Assembly (NCBI RefSeq): GCF_002160495.1
Contig: NZ_NFKR01000001.1
Location: 1 to 64,000, forward strand
From: Erysipelatoclostridium sp. An173
Lineage (GTDB): Bacteria > Bacillota_I > Bacilli_A > Erysipelotrichales > Coprobacillaceae
Length of the DNA: 64,000 bases
Direction: 5' to 3'
Made by a program: the position numbers and the translations under genes
Shown: piece by piece, positions 16,764 to 26,400 of the stretch
Position numbering within the stretch: position 1 is the stretch's first letter
Layout: each line of letters opens with the position of its first letter
Notes under the pieces: generated by a model
Told to the model about the DNA's origin: nothing
Databases searched by the model: none
What the model saw: only the letters and a program-made list of their open reading frames with translations

Positions 16764-18692
16764 ATGGCAAATAAGAAGAAATATGATGAGTCTAATATTC
16801 AAATCCTTGAAGGGTTAGAAGCAGTTAGAAAAAGACCAGGGATGTATATTGGTTCTACCGATGGCCGTGGTTTACATCATTTGGTATGGGAAATTGTTGA
16901 CAACTCAATTGATGAAGCATTATCTGGTTACGGTGACAATATCCAGGTTACTATTGGTAAAGATAATAGTATAAAGGTAGCTGATCATGGGCGCGGAATG
17001 CCTACAGGTATGCATGCTTCAGGAAGACCAGCTACAGAAGTTATTTTAACTATTCTTCATGCAGGTGGTAAATTTAATGAAGATGGTGGTTATAAAACTT
17101 CAGGTGGTTTACATGGGGTTGGGGCATCTGTTGTAAATGCTCTTTCAAAATGGTTAGAAGTAACAATTCACCGTGATGGAAAAATCTGGTTTCAGCGTTT
17201 TGAAGATGGTGGGAGCAAAATTGGTAAATTAAAAGTAATAGGTAAAACTAATACAACAGGTACAACAATTCATTTTTTACCTGATCCGTCTATTTTTTCA
17301 ATTACTGAATTTAATTATTCAACTATCAGTGAACGATTAATGGAAAGTGCTTTTTTATTAAAAGGCATTAAAATTGATTTATTTGATGAAAGAACTGATA
17401 AACAAGAAACTTTTCAATATGAAAATGGTTTAACAGCATTCGTTGAATATTTAAACTATGAAAAAGAAACTTTAAATAAAATCATTAGTATTGAAGGAAT
17501 AAACAATGAAATTGAAGTCGATGTAGCAATGCAATTTACAAGTGGTTACCAGGAAAATACATTATCTTTTGTTAATCTGGTTCGAACTAGTGATGGGGGA
17601 ACTCATGAAACTGGCTTTAGAACAGCATTAACACGTACTTTTAATGAATACGCTAGAAAATACGGTCTATTAAAAGAAAAAGATAAAAATTTAGAAGGTA
17701 ACGATGTACGTGAAGGATTGTCAGCTATTATTTCAATTAAAGTTCCAGAACATTTTTTACAGTTTGAAGGACAGACTAAATCAAAATTAGGAACACCGGA
17801 AGCAAGAAATGTTGTTGATACTGTTGTTTATGAAAAATTAAGTTACTATTTAGAAGAAAATAAAGAAACAGCAGATACATTAGTTAAAAAAATGATTAAA
17901 GCTGCTCAAGTACGTGATGCGGCTAGAAAAGCTCGTGAAGCAGCTCGTAAAGGAAAAGGAAATCGCCAGGAAAAAATCTTGAGTGGTAAACTTGCACCAG
18001 CACAATCTAAAGATCGAAAACTAAAAGAATTATATTTAGTCGAAGGGGATTCAGCTGGTGGTAGTGCTAAACAAGGACGAGATCGTAAGTATCAGGCAAT
18101 CTTGCCGTTACGTGGTAAAGTAGTAAATACTGAAAAAGCAGCCATGGCTGATATTTTAAAAAATGAAGAAATCGCAACAATTATTAACACTATCGGAGCT
18201 GGAGTAGGCCCAGACTTTAATGAAAAAGATAGTAATTATAATAAAGTTATTATTATGACCGATGCTGATACTGATGGTGCTCATATTCAAATTTTATTAT
18301 TAACTTTTTTCTATCGCTATATGCGCGATTTAATTACAGCCGGAAAAGTATATATCGCTTTACCGCCATTATATAAAGTTTCTAAAAAAACTGGTAAAAA
18401 AGAAGAAATTATTTATGCTTGGGAAGACGATGAATTAGAAGCGGCTAAAAAGAAAATTGGCCGCGGATATACTGTTCAACGTTACAAAGGTCTTGGTGAG
18501 ATGAATGCCTCTCAATTATGGGAAACTACGATGAATCCAGAAACAAGAACACTAATCCAGGTAACTATTGATGATGCTGCTATTGTTGAAAGACGAGTAT
18601 CTGTATTAATGGGTGATAAAGTAGAACCTAGACGAGAATGGATTGAACAAAATGTTCAATTTACATTAGAAGATAATTATAGTATTGATTAA
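16764..18692 (+). CDS. parE: DNA topoisomerase IV subunit B
   Basis: The ATPase subunit of topoisomerase IV, which unlinks daughter chromosomes. The 642 residues show the GHKL ATP site (EIVDNSIDEAL, then GGLHGVGASVVNAL), the TOPRIM motif EGDSAGGSA and the metal motif DADTDGAHI. Its place next to parC, with only ~14 bases between them, argues for ParE rather than GyrB. The ATG at 16764 lies 12 bases after AAAGGAGG; a TTG at 16755 is closer to that site but gives a less typical start. Confidence 0.95.
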   Translation: MANKKKYDESNIQILEGLEAVRKRPGMYIGSTDGRGLHHLVWEIVDNSIDEALSGYGDNIQVTIGKDNSIKVADHGRGMPTGMHASGRPATEVILTILHAGGKFNEDGGYKTSGGLHGVGASVVNALSKWLEVTIHRDGKIWFQRFEDGGSKIGKLKVIGKTNTTGTTIHFLPDPSIFSITEFNYSTISERLMESAFLLKGIKIDLFDERTDKQETFQYENGLTAFVEYLNYEKETLNKIISIEGINNEIEVDVAMQFTSGYQENTLSFVNLVRTSDGGTHETGFRTALTRTFNEYARKYGLLKEKDKNLEGNDVREGLSAIISIKVPEHFLQFEGQTKSKLGTPEARNVVDTVVYEKLSYYLEENKETADTLVKKMIKAAQVRDAARKAREAARKGKGNRQEKILSGKLAPAQSKDRKLKELYLVEGDSAGGSAKQGRDRKYQAILPLRGKVVNTEKAAMADILKNEEIATIINTIGAGVGPDFNEKDSNYNKVIIMTDADTDGAHIQILLLTFFYRYMRDLITAGKVYIALPPLYKVSKKTGKKEEIIYAWEDDELEAAKKKIGRGYTVQRYKGLGEMNASQLWETTMNPETRTLIQVTIDDAAIVERRVSVLMGDKVEPRREWIEQNVQFTLEDNYSID

Positions 18693-18705
18693 GGAGATTG
18701 ATATT

Positions 18706-21297
18706 GTGGATAAAAAAATAATTATGTCATTAGAAACCATAATGGGGGACCGTTTTGGTAAATATTCTAAATATATTATCCAGGATCGGGCATTACCTGA
18801 TGTTCGAGACGGGTTAAAGCCAGTTCAACGTCGAATCCTTTATTCAATGTATAAAGAAGGAAATCTACATTCAAAACCATACCGTAAATCAGCTAAGACA
18901 GTCGGTAATGTTATTGGTAACTATCATCCTCATGGTGATACTTCAGTATATGATGCCATGGTTCGTTTATCTCAAGATTGGAAAATGCGCGCACCATTAG
19001 TAGATATGCAAGGTAATAATGGTTCTATTGATAATGACCCTGCAGCAGCAATGCGTTATACTGAAGCAAGATTAGCACCAATTGCTGAAGAATTATTACA
19101 GGATTTAGATAAAGATACTGTATTAATGTCATTAAACTTTGATGATACTGAATACGAACCAACTGTTTTACCAGCAGCATACCCTAATTTATTAGTTAAT
19201 GGAGCAACTGGTATTTCAGCTGGTTATGCAACTGAAATACCACCTCATAATCTAGAAGAAGTAATTGATGCTACCATTTATCGTATCAAACATCCTAAAT
19301 GTACTTTAGAAAAAATTATGGATTATATAAAAGGACCTGATTTCCCAACTGGAGCTATTGTTGAAGGGAAACAAGGAATTTTATCAGCTTTTAAAACTGG
19401 TAAAGGCAAAGTAATTGTTCGTAGTAAAACAGAAATCGTTGAAGAAAAAAACATGAACAAAATTGTCATTAGTGAAATCCCATATGAAGTTAATAAAAGC
19501 GAATTAGTTAGAAAAATTGATGAAATTCGTTTTAATCGTCATGTTGATGGAATTATCGAAGTTCGTGATGAATCAGACCGTAGTGGTTTACGAATCGTTG
19601 TTGACTTAAAAAAAGATATTTCCGTACAAAATACCTTAAACTATTTATATAAAAATACTGATTTACAAAAAAATTACAATTACAACATGGTTGCAATTAA
19701 AGATAAAAGACCTGTATTAATGGGTATTTTAGAAATTTTAGATGGATATATTGCTCATCAAATCGATGTTGTAACTCGTAGTTGTCAATATGATTTAAAT
19801 AAAGCTAATAATCGAAAACATATTGTCGAAGGTTTAATTAAAGCAATTTCTATTTTAGATGATGTTGTAAAAACTATTCGTCAATCTAAAGATAAAGCTG
19901 ATGCTAAGAAAAATTTAATTGCTAAATATGATTTTACTGAAAAACAGGCAGAAGCTATTGTGATGTTACAATTATATCGTTTAACAAATACTGATATTGT
20001 AACTTTAGAAAATGAAAATAAGCAATTAGATGAACAAATTACATATTTACAAAGTATATTAAATAGCGAATCAGTTTTACATAAAGTTATTATTGATCGT
20101 TTAAATTCAGTAAAGAAAAAATATCCAATGCCACGTCTTTCAAAAATCCGTGATGAAATTCAAGAAATTAAAATTGATGAACAAGCAATGATTTTATCAG
20201 AAGATACTAATGTCTCAATTACAAGAGATGGTTATATTAAAAGAATTAGTACCCGTTCTTTAAAAGCAAGCGAAGGAACGCCATTTGGTAAAAAAGAAAA
20301 CGATTATTTAGTAGCACTATATAAAGCTAATACCCTTGATCATTTATTATTATTTACTGATGCTGGTAACTATCTATTTGTTCCTGTTTATAAAATTGAT
20401 GAATTTAAATGGAAAGATGCCGGTAAACATATTAGCTATTTGATAAAATTAAATTCTAATGAAAAAATAATTGGGTCTATTTTAGTAAAAGATTTTAATT
20501 TACCATTATATGTTTTACTCGCAACTAAAAATGGTCAAATAAAAAGAACGGCTTTATCAGAATTTAAAGTATCTCGTTATACAAAACCATTAAAATGTAT
20601 TAAATTAAAAGATAATGATCAAGTAATCGGGGTTAAATTAACTGATAATAATCAAGGAGTTGTTTTAACAACTAAAGCTGGTTATGGTATTTTATATTCT
20701 GAACAGGAAGTTTCTACTGTGGGTATTAAAGCTGCTGGAGTTAAAGCTGCTAATTTGAAAAATGATGAATTAGTTAGTCTTAATATATTTAATCCAATGG
20801 CTAATTGTTCTTTAATTGTTATTAGTGATGAAAATGGCATTAAACGAATTAAAATAAGTGATATTACGCCATCAAGTCGTACTAAAAAAGGTGTATTATT
20901 ATACAAAAATCCTAAAAGTAAGATAATTAATGTTAAAGATGCAAAAATAGTTGATAATAATCAAGAATTTTCAATTATTTTAAATGATCAAACTGTTTAT
21001 AGTTATAAAGCAACTGACTTTAATTATGCTAATTTAGTTCAAAAACCAACTGTTCGCAATAAACTTACAAAAATACAAATGATTGGGGATGTATATATTG
21101 ATAAACCAATTACAACCGATGATTATCATCTTGAACAAAAAATCGAAGTTGATCAAAAAGTGTTTGAACAACCAAAAGAAAGAACTTTATTAGATGATTT
21201 AAAAGATAATGCTGATGAAAAAAAATCGCAAGATAATAATCAGACTAAATATGAAAAGATTAGTTTAGCGGATCTTTTGAATGAAGATGATTTTTAA
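18706..21297 (+). CDS. parC: DNA topoisomerase IV subunit A
   Basis: The DNA-cutting subunit of topoisomerase IV. The 863 residues include the winged-helix domain with AAAMRYTEARL, whose tyrosine makes the DNA-protein link, a coiled-coil region and a C-terminal beta-pinwheel (about residues 490-790). A GTG start at 18706 is chosen because it lies nine bases after AAGGAG; no ATG fits as well. In the quinolone-contact helix the sequence is HPHGDTSVYD, so Thr79 and Asp83 replace the Ser and Glu common in other ParC proteins. The acidic C-terminal tail is unusually long and polar. Confidence 0.95.
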   Translation: MDKKIIMSLETIMGDRFGKYSKYIIQDRALPDVRDGLKPVQRRILYSMYKEGNLHSKPYRKSAKTVGNVIGNYHPHGDTSVYDAMVRLSQDWKMRAPLVDMQGNNGSIDNDPAAAMRYTEARLAPIAEELLQDLDKDTVLMSLNFDDTEYEPTVLPAAYPNLLVNGATGISAGYATEIPPHNLEEVIDATIYRIKHPKCTLEKIMDYIKGPDFPTGAIVEGKQGILSAFKTGKGKVIVRSKTEIVEEKNMNKIVISEIPYEVNKSELVRKIDEIRFNRHVDGIIEVRDESDRSGLRIVVDLKKDISVQNTLNYLYKNTDLQKNYNYNMVAIKDKRPVLMGILEILDGYIAHQIDVVTRSCQYDLNKANNRKHIVEGLIKAISILDDVVKTIRQSKDKADAKKNLIAKYDFTEKQAEAIVMLQLYRLTNTDIVTLENENKQLDEQITYLQSILNSESVLHKVIIDRLNSVKKKYPMPRLSKIRDEIQEIKIDEQAMILSEDTNVSITRDGYIKRISTRSLKASEGTPFGKKENDYLVALYKANTLDHLLLFTDAGNYLFVPVYKIDEFKWKDAGKHISYLIKLNSNEKIIGSILVKDFNLPLYVLLATKNGQIKRTALSEFKVSRYTKPLKCIKLKDNDQVIGVKLTDNNQGVVLTTKAGYGILYSEQEVSTVGIKAAGVKAANLKNDELVSLNIFNPMANCSLIVISDENGIKRIKISDITPSSRTKKGVLLYKNPKSKIINVKDAKIVDNNQEFSIILNDQTVYSYKATDFNYANLVQKPTVRNKLTKIQMIGDVYIDKPITTDDYHLEQKIEVDQKVFEQPKERTLLDDLKDNADEKKSQDNNQTKYEKISLADLLNEDDF

Positions 21298-21325
21298 AAC
21301 CGTAAATTTATTTTTACGGTTTTTC
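21296..21325. terminator. Bidirectional terminator between parC and sigK
   Basis: The stem AAAACCGTAAA/TTTACGGTTTT with a six-base loop is flanked by A-runs and T-runs on opposite sides, so it can work for both convergent genes. Confidence 0.88.
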
Positions 21326-22000
21326 TTTCATATATTCGCGCAATAATTTAATTAACGCTCTTTTTTCAAGGCGAGAAACATAAGAACGTGATATATTTAA
21401 TTTTTTAGCAATTTCTTTTTGGGTATATTTTTTGGTATTATTTAAACCATAACGCATTATTAAAGTATCTTTTTCACGACCATCAAGAATATTAAAATAT
21501 GTTTTAAACTTATCGATGGTATCATTACGATCAACTATATCAATAAATTCTTCTTGATTACTGCTTAAAATATCACCTAAAACTATTTCGCTGCCATCTT
21601 TATCAATACCAATGGTTTCATTTAAAGATACATCTAAACTAGTTTTTTTATTAGTTCTTAAATGCATCAAAATCTCATTTTCAATACATCTAGAAGCATA
21701 TGTTGCTAACTTGGTTTTATGATTTTGTTTATAGCTATCAACGGCTTTAATTAGTCCAATTGTACCAATGGAAATTAAGTCTTCTTGTAAATCTTTACTA
21801 TTCTCATATTTTTTTGCAATATGGGCTACTAATCTAAGATTACGTTCAATTAAAACATTTCGAGCATCCTGGTCACCATTAAAAAAGCGCTCTAAATATT
21901 TTTCTTCTTCTTTAGCACTCAAGGGTAGTTCAAATGATTTAGATTTGATATAAGATAAAAAAAAGCCATTAGTTAATAATTGTAATAACATTGAAAACAT
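21314..22000 (-). CDS. sigK: Sporulation sigma factor SigK (with pro-sequence)
   Basis: The late mother-cell sigma factor. The 228 residues carry an N-terminal hydrophobic pro-sequence (MFSMLLQLLTNGFFLSYIK) that corresponds to the piece SpoIVFB removes in B. subtilis, probably around Ser-Tyr at residues 16-17. Region 2 reads DLISIGTIGLIKAVDSY and region 4.2 holds QKEIAKKLNISRSYVSRLEKRAL. The gene is in one piece, with no skin-type interruption. The ATG at 22000 is preferred to a GTG at 22009. A sigma-E-like promoter lies 19-47 bases upstream. Confidence 0.95.
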   Translation of the reverse strand: MFSMLLQLLTNGFFLSYIKSKSFELPLSAKEEEKYLERFFNGDQDARNVLIERNLRLVAHIAKKYENSKDLQEDLISIGTIGLIKAVDSYKQNHKTKLATYASRCIENEILMHLRTNKKTSLDVSLNETIGIDKDGSEIVLGDILSSNQEEFIDIVDRNDTIDKFKTYFNILDGREKDTLIMRYGLNNTKKYTQKEIAKKLNISRSYVSRLEKRALIKLLREYMKEKP

Positions 22001-22018
22001 TATTGCCACCTCTGATAC

Positions 22019-22047
22019 ATTTTACGAAAGCAAACAGTTTTTATGAC
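22019..22047 (-). promoter_or_regulatory. Sigma-E-like promoter of sigK
   Basis: On the minus strand, GTCATAA (-35, 22041-22047) and CGTAAAAT (-10, 22019-22026) are 14 bases apart, close to the sigma-E pattern (KMATATT, then CATACAAT; the -10 matches 6 of 8). Confidence 0.42.
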
Positions 22048-22152
22048 ATAATAATACAAATTTAGTTTTATTAGTAAATATATTTTTAATTCTTGTACTT
22101 TAAAATCATACTAAAATAAGGTACAATGGTTGTGGTTTAAAAAGGAGAGTAT

Positions 22153-23247
22153 ATGACAGAAGAAATTAGATGTTTTGGCTGTGGAGCCGTTATTCAAAGT
22201 GAAGATGAAAAGAAAATTGGATTCGTTCCTAAAAATGCTTTAAATAAAGATGTAATTCTTTGTAAACGCTGCTTTCGTTTGAAAAATTATCATGAATTAC
22301 AAAAAACTAGTTTAACTAATGATGATTTTTTAAAGATATTGCAAGAAATAGGAAACCATAATTGTTTAGTTGTTTATATAGTTGACTTATTTGACTATAA
22401 TGGCAGTATCATCAATGGTCTAACAAGACATTTAAACAACAATGATATTTTAGTAGTAGGTAACAAACGTGATGTTTTACCAAAATCAGTTAAAGATATT
22501 AAAATTGAACACTGGTTAAGACGCCAATTAAAAGAATCAGGAATTAAACCGGTAGATGTTATTTTATCGAGTGCTGTTAAAAATTATAATCTTGATTTAT
22601 TAATTGATAAAATTGAACAATATCGTAACAACAGAAATGTTTATGTTGTTGGAGTTACTAATGTTGGTAAATCATCATTGATAAATGCATTATTAAAACA
22701 TTATAGTCAAAGCGAAAATCTAATTACAACTAGTGAATTTCCTGGAACTACATTGGATTTAATTGAAATACCGTTAGATGATGACAGTTATTTATATGAT
22801 TCACCAGGAATAATTAATGACCATCAAATTGCTCATTTAGTTAAAGATGAAGATTTGAAAATAATTATTCCTAAAAGTGAGTTGCGGCCAATTAGTTATC
22901 AGTTAAATTCTCAACAAACTTTGTACTTTGGTGGTCTAGCTCGTTTAGATTATATTAAAGGTGAAAAAACTTCATTTACTTGTTTTTTCCCAAAACGATT
23001 AAAAATTAATCGTACAAAATTAAGTAATGGTGATGCTTTATACAATCGACATTTAACATTACAACCAGAAATTGAATCAATAAAAGATATTAATGACATG
23101 GCTGTTCATGTATTTAAACTTCCAAATTATAAAGTTGATATTGTCATTTCTGGTTTAGGTTTTGTAAGTATAAATTGTCCTGGTGGCAATATAAAAATTC
23201 ATGCACCTAAAAGTGTTGGGGTATTTATAAGAGAAGCATTGATATAG
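22153..23247 (+). CDS. yqeH: Circularly permuted ribosome-assembly GTPase YqeH
   Basis: The GTPase assists 30S subunit assembly. The 364 residues begin with a zinc finger (CFGCG and CKRCFRL), followed by GTPase motifs in permuted order: NKRD (G4) near residue 100, then GVTNVGKSS (G1, about 172-180) and DSPG (G3, about 214). A C-terminal domain for RNA or protein binding follows. It is the first gene of a long operon that runs to the U32 gene. The B. subtilis yqeG and aroE neighbours are missing. Confidence 0.94.
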   Translation: MTEEIRCFGCGAVIQSEDEKKIGFVPKNALNKDVILCKRCFRLKNYHELQKTSLTNDDFLKILQEIGNHNCLVVYIVDLFDYNGSIINGLTRHLNNNDILVVGNKRDVLPKSVKDIKIEHWLRRQLKESGIKPVDVILSSAVKNYNLDLLIDKIEQYRNNRNVYVVGVTNVGKSSLINALLKHYSQSENLITTSEFPGTTLDLIEIPLDDDSYLYDSPGIINDHQIAHLVKDEDLKIIIPKSELRPISYQLNSQQTLYFGGLARLDYIKGEKTSFTCFFPKRLKINRTKLSNGDALYNRHLTLQPEIESIKDINDMAVHVFKLPNYKVDIVISGLGFVSINCPGGNIKIHAPKSVGVFIREALI

Positions 23248-23261
23248 AAAGGATAGAATTT

Positions 23262-23549
23262 ATGTTAACAGGAAAACAAAAAAGATATTTAAGAGGGATT
23301 GGTCATAATTTAAATGCAATCTTTCAAATTGGTAAAGACGGTGTTCATCAAAGTCAAGTTGATAGTATTGATGATGCCTTAACAGCTCATGAATTAATTA
23401 AAGTAAAAATTCTAGAATCTTGTATGCAATCAAAAAATGAAATTGCAATCGAATTGAGCATGAGAACAAAAGCTGATGTAGTTCAAATATTAGGTCGCAC
23501 TATTTTATTATATCGACCTAGCGAAAAAGAAATTTATCGTTTACCATAA
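23262..23549 (+). CDS. yhbY: RNA-binding CRM-domain protein YhbY (YqeI)
   Basis: A 95-residue single CRM domain, an RNA-binding module attached to pre-50S ribosomal particles. The start LTGKQKRYLRGIGHNLN and the IGKDGV loop are characteristic. An AAAGGA ribosome site precedes the ATG. Its stop overlaps the start of the following nadD-yqeK gene (TAATG), indicating coupling. Confidence 0.93.
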   Translation: MLTGKQKRYLRGIGHNLNAIFQIGKDGVHQSQVDSIDDALTAHELIKVKILESCMQSKNEIAIELSMRTKADVVQILGRTILLYRPSEKEIYRLP

Positions 23550-24646
23550 TGAAAATTGGTATTTTTGGTGGTAGTTTTGATCCTATCCACCGTTCTCATG
23601 TTCGCGTAATTGAAGAATCAATCAGACAATTAGAATTAGATAAAATTTTAGTTGTTCCTACTGCTAATAATCCTTGGAAAGATTCATCGGGAGCAACTAA
23701 AAAACAACGCCTTGCAATGTTAGAAATTGCGCTAGAACGTTATTCTAAAGTTGAAATTTGTGATTATGAAATAAAACAAAAAAACAAAGAAAAAAACTAC
23801 ACAATTGATACAATAAAATATTTAAAAACAATTTATCCTAACGATCAGCTATACTTTATTATGGGAATGGATCAAGCTAGTCTTTTTCATAAATGGTTAG
23901 CTGCAAAGGAAATAAGCGAATTAGTCCAGTTAGTTGTATTTGATCGAATTGGTTATCAAACAAATGAAAATATTAAAAAATACCATTTTATTAAGTTAGA
24001 TTTAGTAGCAACCGATGATGCTAGTAAACATATTCGAAATGGTAATTTACATGCTTTAAATCCTGAAGTATTGAAATACATAGTAAATAATGGGATCTAT
24101 TTAGAAACTATTATAAAAAGTAAAATGTCTAAAAAACGTTATCGTCATACAGTAAGTATGGCTAAACTAGCTAAAAAATTTGCTAAAAAAAATGATTTAG
24201 ATGAAACAAAAGCTTATGTTGCTGGTATGTTACATGATATTGCTAAAGAAATGGAATATGATAAAGCTTTACAAATAATGCAAGACCATTATCCAGCATA
24301 TATCGATAAACCAGTTCCGGTTTGGCATCAATGGTTATCTGAATATGTTGCTAAAACTGAATATTTAGTAGATGATAAAGAAATATTACAAGCAATTAGA
24401 CATCACACAACAGCATCATTAAATATGTCTAAATTAGATATGTGTATTTATACAGCTGATAAATATGATCCTAGCCGTGATTACGATTCATCAAAGGAAA
24501 TTGCATTATGCAAAAAAGATATCGTTGCAGGTTTTAAGGCTTGTTTACAAGATTTTTATGATTTTTCTACTAAAAAAGGACGAGAAATTGATAAAAGCTT
24601 TTTTGAAATTTATAACAAATATGTAAAAGGAGATATAAATGAATAA
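23549..24646 (+). CDS. nadD: Fused NadD adenylyltransferase and YqeK HD-domain phosphohydrolase
   Basis: One 365-residue frame carries two enzymes that are separate genes in B. subtilis. Residues 1 to about 185 form nicotinate-mononucleotide adenylyltransferase for NAD synthesis, with GGSFDPIHRSH (HxxH) at the start and SKHIRNG near 168. Residues from about 190 form YqeK, an HD-domain hydrolase with RYRHTVSMA and AGMLHDIAKEM; B. subtilis YqeK cleaves symmetrical Ap4A. Both active sites look intact. The frame is continuous. It overlaps yhbY by one base and rsfS by eight. Confidence 0.94.
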   Translation: MKIGIFGGSFDPIHRSHVRVIEESIRQLELDKILVVPTANNPWKDSSGATKKQRLAMLEIALERYSKVEICDYEIKQKNKEKNYTIDTIKYLKTIYPNDQLYFIMGMDQASLFHKWLAAKEISELVQLVVFDRIGYQTNENIKKYHFIKLDLVATDDASKHIRNGNLHALNPEVLKYIVNNGIYLETIIKSKMSKKRYRHTVSMAKLAKKFAKKNDLDETKAYVAGMLHDIAKEMEYDKALQIMQDHYPAYIDKPVPVWHQWLSEYVAKTEYLVDDKEILQAIRHHTTASLNMSKLDMCIYTADKYDPSRDYDSSKEIALCKKDIVAGFKACLQDFYDFSTKKGREIDKSFFEIYNKYVKGDINE

Positions 24647-24983
24647 ATTAGAAATAATTGTAAAAGCATTAGATGATAAATTAGGTAAAGATATTGTAGC
24701 TATTGATATGCAGCTTGCAAGTCCAATGTATGATACATTTGTTATTTGTTCAGCTGAAAATGAACGATTAATGAACGCATTACGTGACAGTGTTGAAGAA
24801 AAATGTCATGAACATGGATACGAAGTTAAAAGAATTGAAGGACGTCGCAATAGTAAATGGTTATTAATGGATTTTGGTGATATCGTTGTTCATATTTTCG
24901 ATATCGATGAACGTGAAGTATATAATTTAGAAAAATTATGGGCTGACATGCCAAAAATTGATATTTCTGGGTATTTACAATAA
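24639..24983 (+). CDS. rsfS: Ribosome silencing factor RsfS
   Basis: A 114-residue protein that binds ribosomal protein uL14 and blocks subunit joining when nutrients are short. Family marks are DTFVICSAEN (about residues 30-39), GRRNSKWLLMDFGDIVVHIF (about 68-87) and a C-terminal LEKLWADM. It overlaps the upstream fusion gene and shares a TAATG with the methyltransferase gene downstream. Confidence 0.94.
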   Translation: MNKLEIIVKALDDKLGKDIVAIDMQLASPMYDTFVICSAENERLMNALRDSVEEKCHEHGYEVKRIEGRRNSKWLLMDFGDIVVHIFDIDEREVYNLEKLWADMPKIDISGYLQ

Positions 24984-25708
24984 TGTCATATGAAAATTTT
25001 GCTTACTATTATGATAGTTTAATGGATGACCAGTTTTATCAAGATTATTATCAATTCATTAATCAGCACGCTAAATTTAAAAGTGTTCTTGAACTAGGAT
25101 GTGGTACAGGAGAAATAGCTATTTTATTGGCTAAAGATAAAAAACAAGTTTATGCAACTGATTTATCAAAGGATATGCTTGAAGTTGCTAGAATGAAAGC
25201 AATGGATGCTAATGTTGATTTACTATTAGGTAGAATTGATATGACTGATTTTGAAACTAATCAGGCAGTTGATCTGGTTTTATGTTTATGTGATTCCTTA
25301 AATTATGTTTTAAGTAAGAAAAAGGTTTTAAAAACATTTAAAAACGTATATGATTCTTTAAAATATAATGGCGCTTTTATTTTTGATGTTAATAGTCTAT
25401 ATAAAACAGACCAGATTTTAGATAATTATCTTGAAGAAGAAAATGATGATGATTTTTATTTTAAATGGGCTGTAAAAAAAGTGGCTCCAGGAAAAGTAGA
25501 ACATTACGTTGAAATTATTGATAAAGAAAACAATGATCACGTTCAAGAAGTCCATCATCAACAAACTTATGATATTGACACATATTTAAATCTATTAAAA
25601 CAAGCTGGTTTTAATAAAGTTGAATATTATGGTGAATTTGAACCATATCACCAAGAAAGTCAACGAATTATTTTTGTTTGTCATAAAACAAGGGAGGAAG
25701 TTAAATGA
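24983..25708 (+). CDS. yqeM: SAM-dependent methyltransferase YqeM
   Basis: A 241-residue class I methyltransferase. The SAM site LELGCGTGEIA lies at about residues 37-47, with an acidic loop YATDLSKDM and the post-motif CLCDSLNYV. The N-terminus FAYYYDSLMDD is typical of the YqeM group found next to rsfS. The substrate is unknown. The end overlaps mtnN by four bases. A methyltransferase beside a nucleosidase that removes its product is a sensible pairing. Confidence 0.88.
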   Translation: MSYENFAYYYDSLMDDQFYQDYYQFINQHAKFKSVLELGCGTGEIAILLAKDKKQVYATDLSKDMLEVARMKAMDANVDLLLGRIDMTDFETNQAVDLVLCLCDSLNYVLSKKKVLKTFKNVYDSLKYNGAFIFDVNSLYKTDQILDNYLEEENDDDFYFKWAVKKVAPGKVEHYVEIIDKENNDHVQEVHHQQTYDIDTYLNLLKQAGFNKVEYYGEFEPYHQESQRIIFVCHKTREEVK

Positions 25709-26400
25709 TAGGTATTATTGGTGCAATGGAAGAAGAAGTTGCAGCTATAAAAGATTTTCTTGAAATTCATGAAGAAAAAACGATTCTTGACTGTACCTTT
25801 TATCAAGGAACAATGGCTAATAAAGAAGTAGTATTATTACAAGGTGGAATCGGGAAAGTAAATGCAGCTATTTGTACTACATTATTACTTACAAATTTTC
25901 CAATTGATTATGTAATTAATATTGGATCTGCCGGTGGATTATCATTAAATCAAGAAGTAGGAGATATTATTATCTCAAATGAAGTTTGTCAGCATGATTT
26001 TGATATAACTGCTTTTCCTAATCGAATCATTGGTGAAGTTCCTGGTTTGCCAGCACGTGTTCCTGCTAACAAAGATTTAATTGCGACAGCTAAAAATATT
26101 TTAAAAGAACTTAATCAAAGATGTGAAACAGGGTTAATTGTTTCTGGTGATCAGTTTATTGCTAAAGAAGCTCAAGTAGATACTATTAAGAAAAATTTCA
26201 GTGATGCAAAATGTGCTGAAATGGAAGCTGCAGCTGTTGGACAAACATGCTATAAGTTTAATGTTCCATTTATAATTACTCGATCATTAAGTGATGTTTA
26301 TGGAAAAGGTGATTCATCAATCCAATTTGATGAATATTTGAAAAAAGCCGCTTCAACATCAGCAGAATTTTGTTTTACTTTAGTTAAGGAGCATAAATAA
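25705..26400 (+). CDS. mtnN: 5'-methylthioadenosine/S-adenosylhomocysteine nucleosidase
   Basis: The enzyme cleaves adenine from S-adenosylhomocysteine and methylthioadenosine, recycling by-products of SAM use. The 231 residues are of normal length. GAMEEEV at the start, EMEAAAVGQ (about residues 172-180) for ribose binding, and the catalytic aspartate in RSLSDVYGKGD (about 194-204) are all present. A GGAGG ribosome site lies inside the end of the preceding gene, and the next start follows its stop directly. Confidence 0.96.
   Translation: MIGIIGAMEEEVAAIKDFLEIHEEKTILDCTFYQGTMANKEVVLLQGGIGKVNAAICTTLLLTNFPIDYVINIGSAGGLSLNQEVGDIIISNEVCQHDFDITAFPNRIIGEVPGLPARVPANKDLIATAKNILKELNQRCETGLIVSGDQFIAKEAQVDTIKKNFSDAKCAEMEAAAVGQTCYKFNVPFIITRSLSDVYGKGDSSIQFDEYLKKAASTSAEFCFTLVKEHK

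Noticed and set aside
21314-22000. sigK split by a skin-like element
   Set aside because: The frame is continuous from the pro-sequence through region 4.
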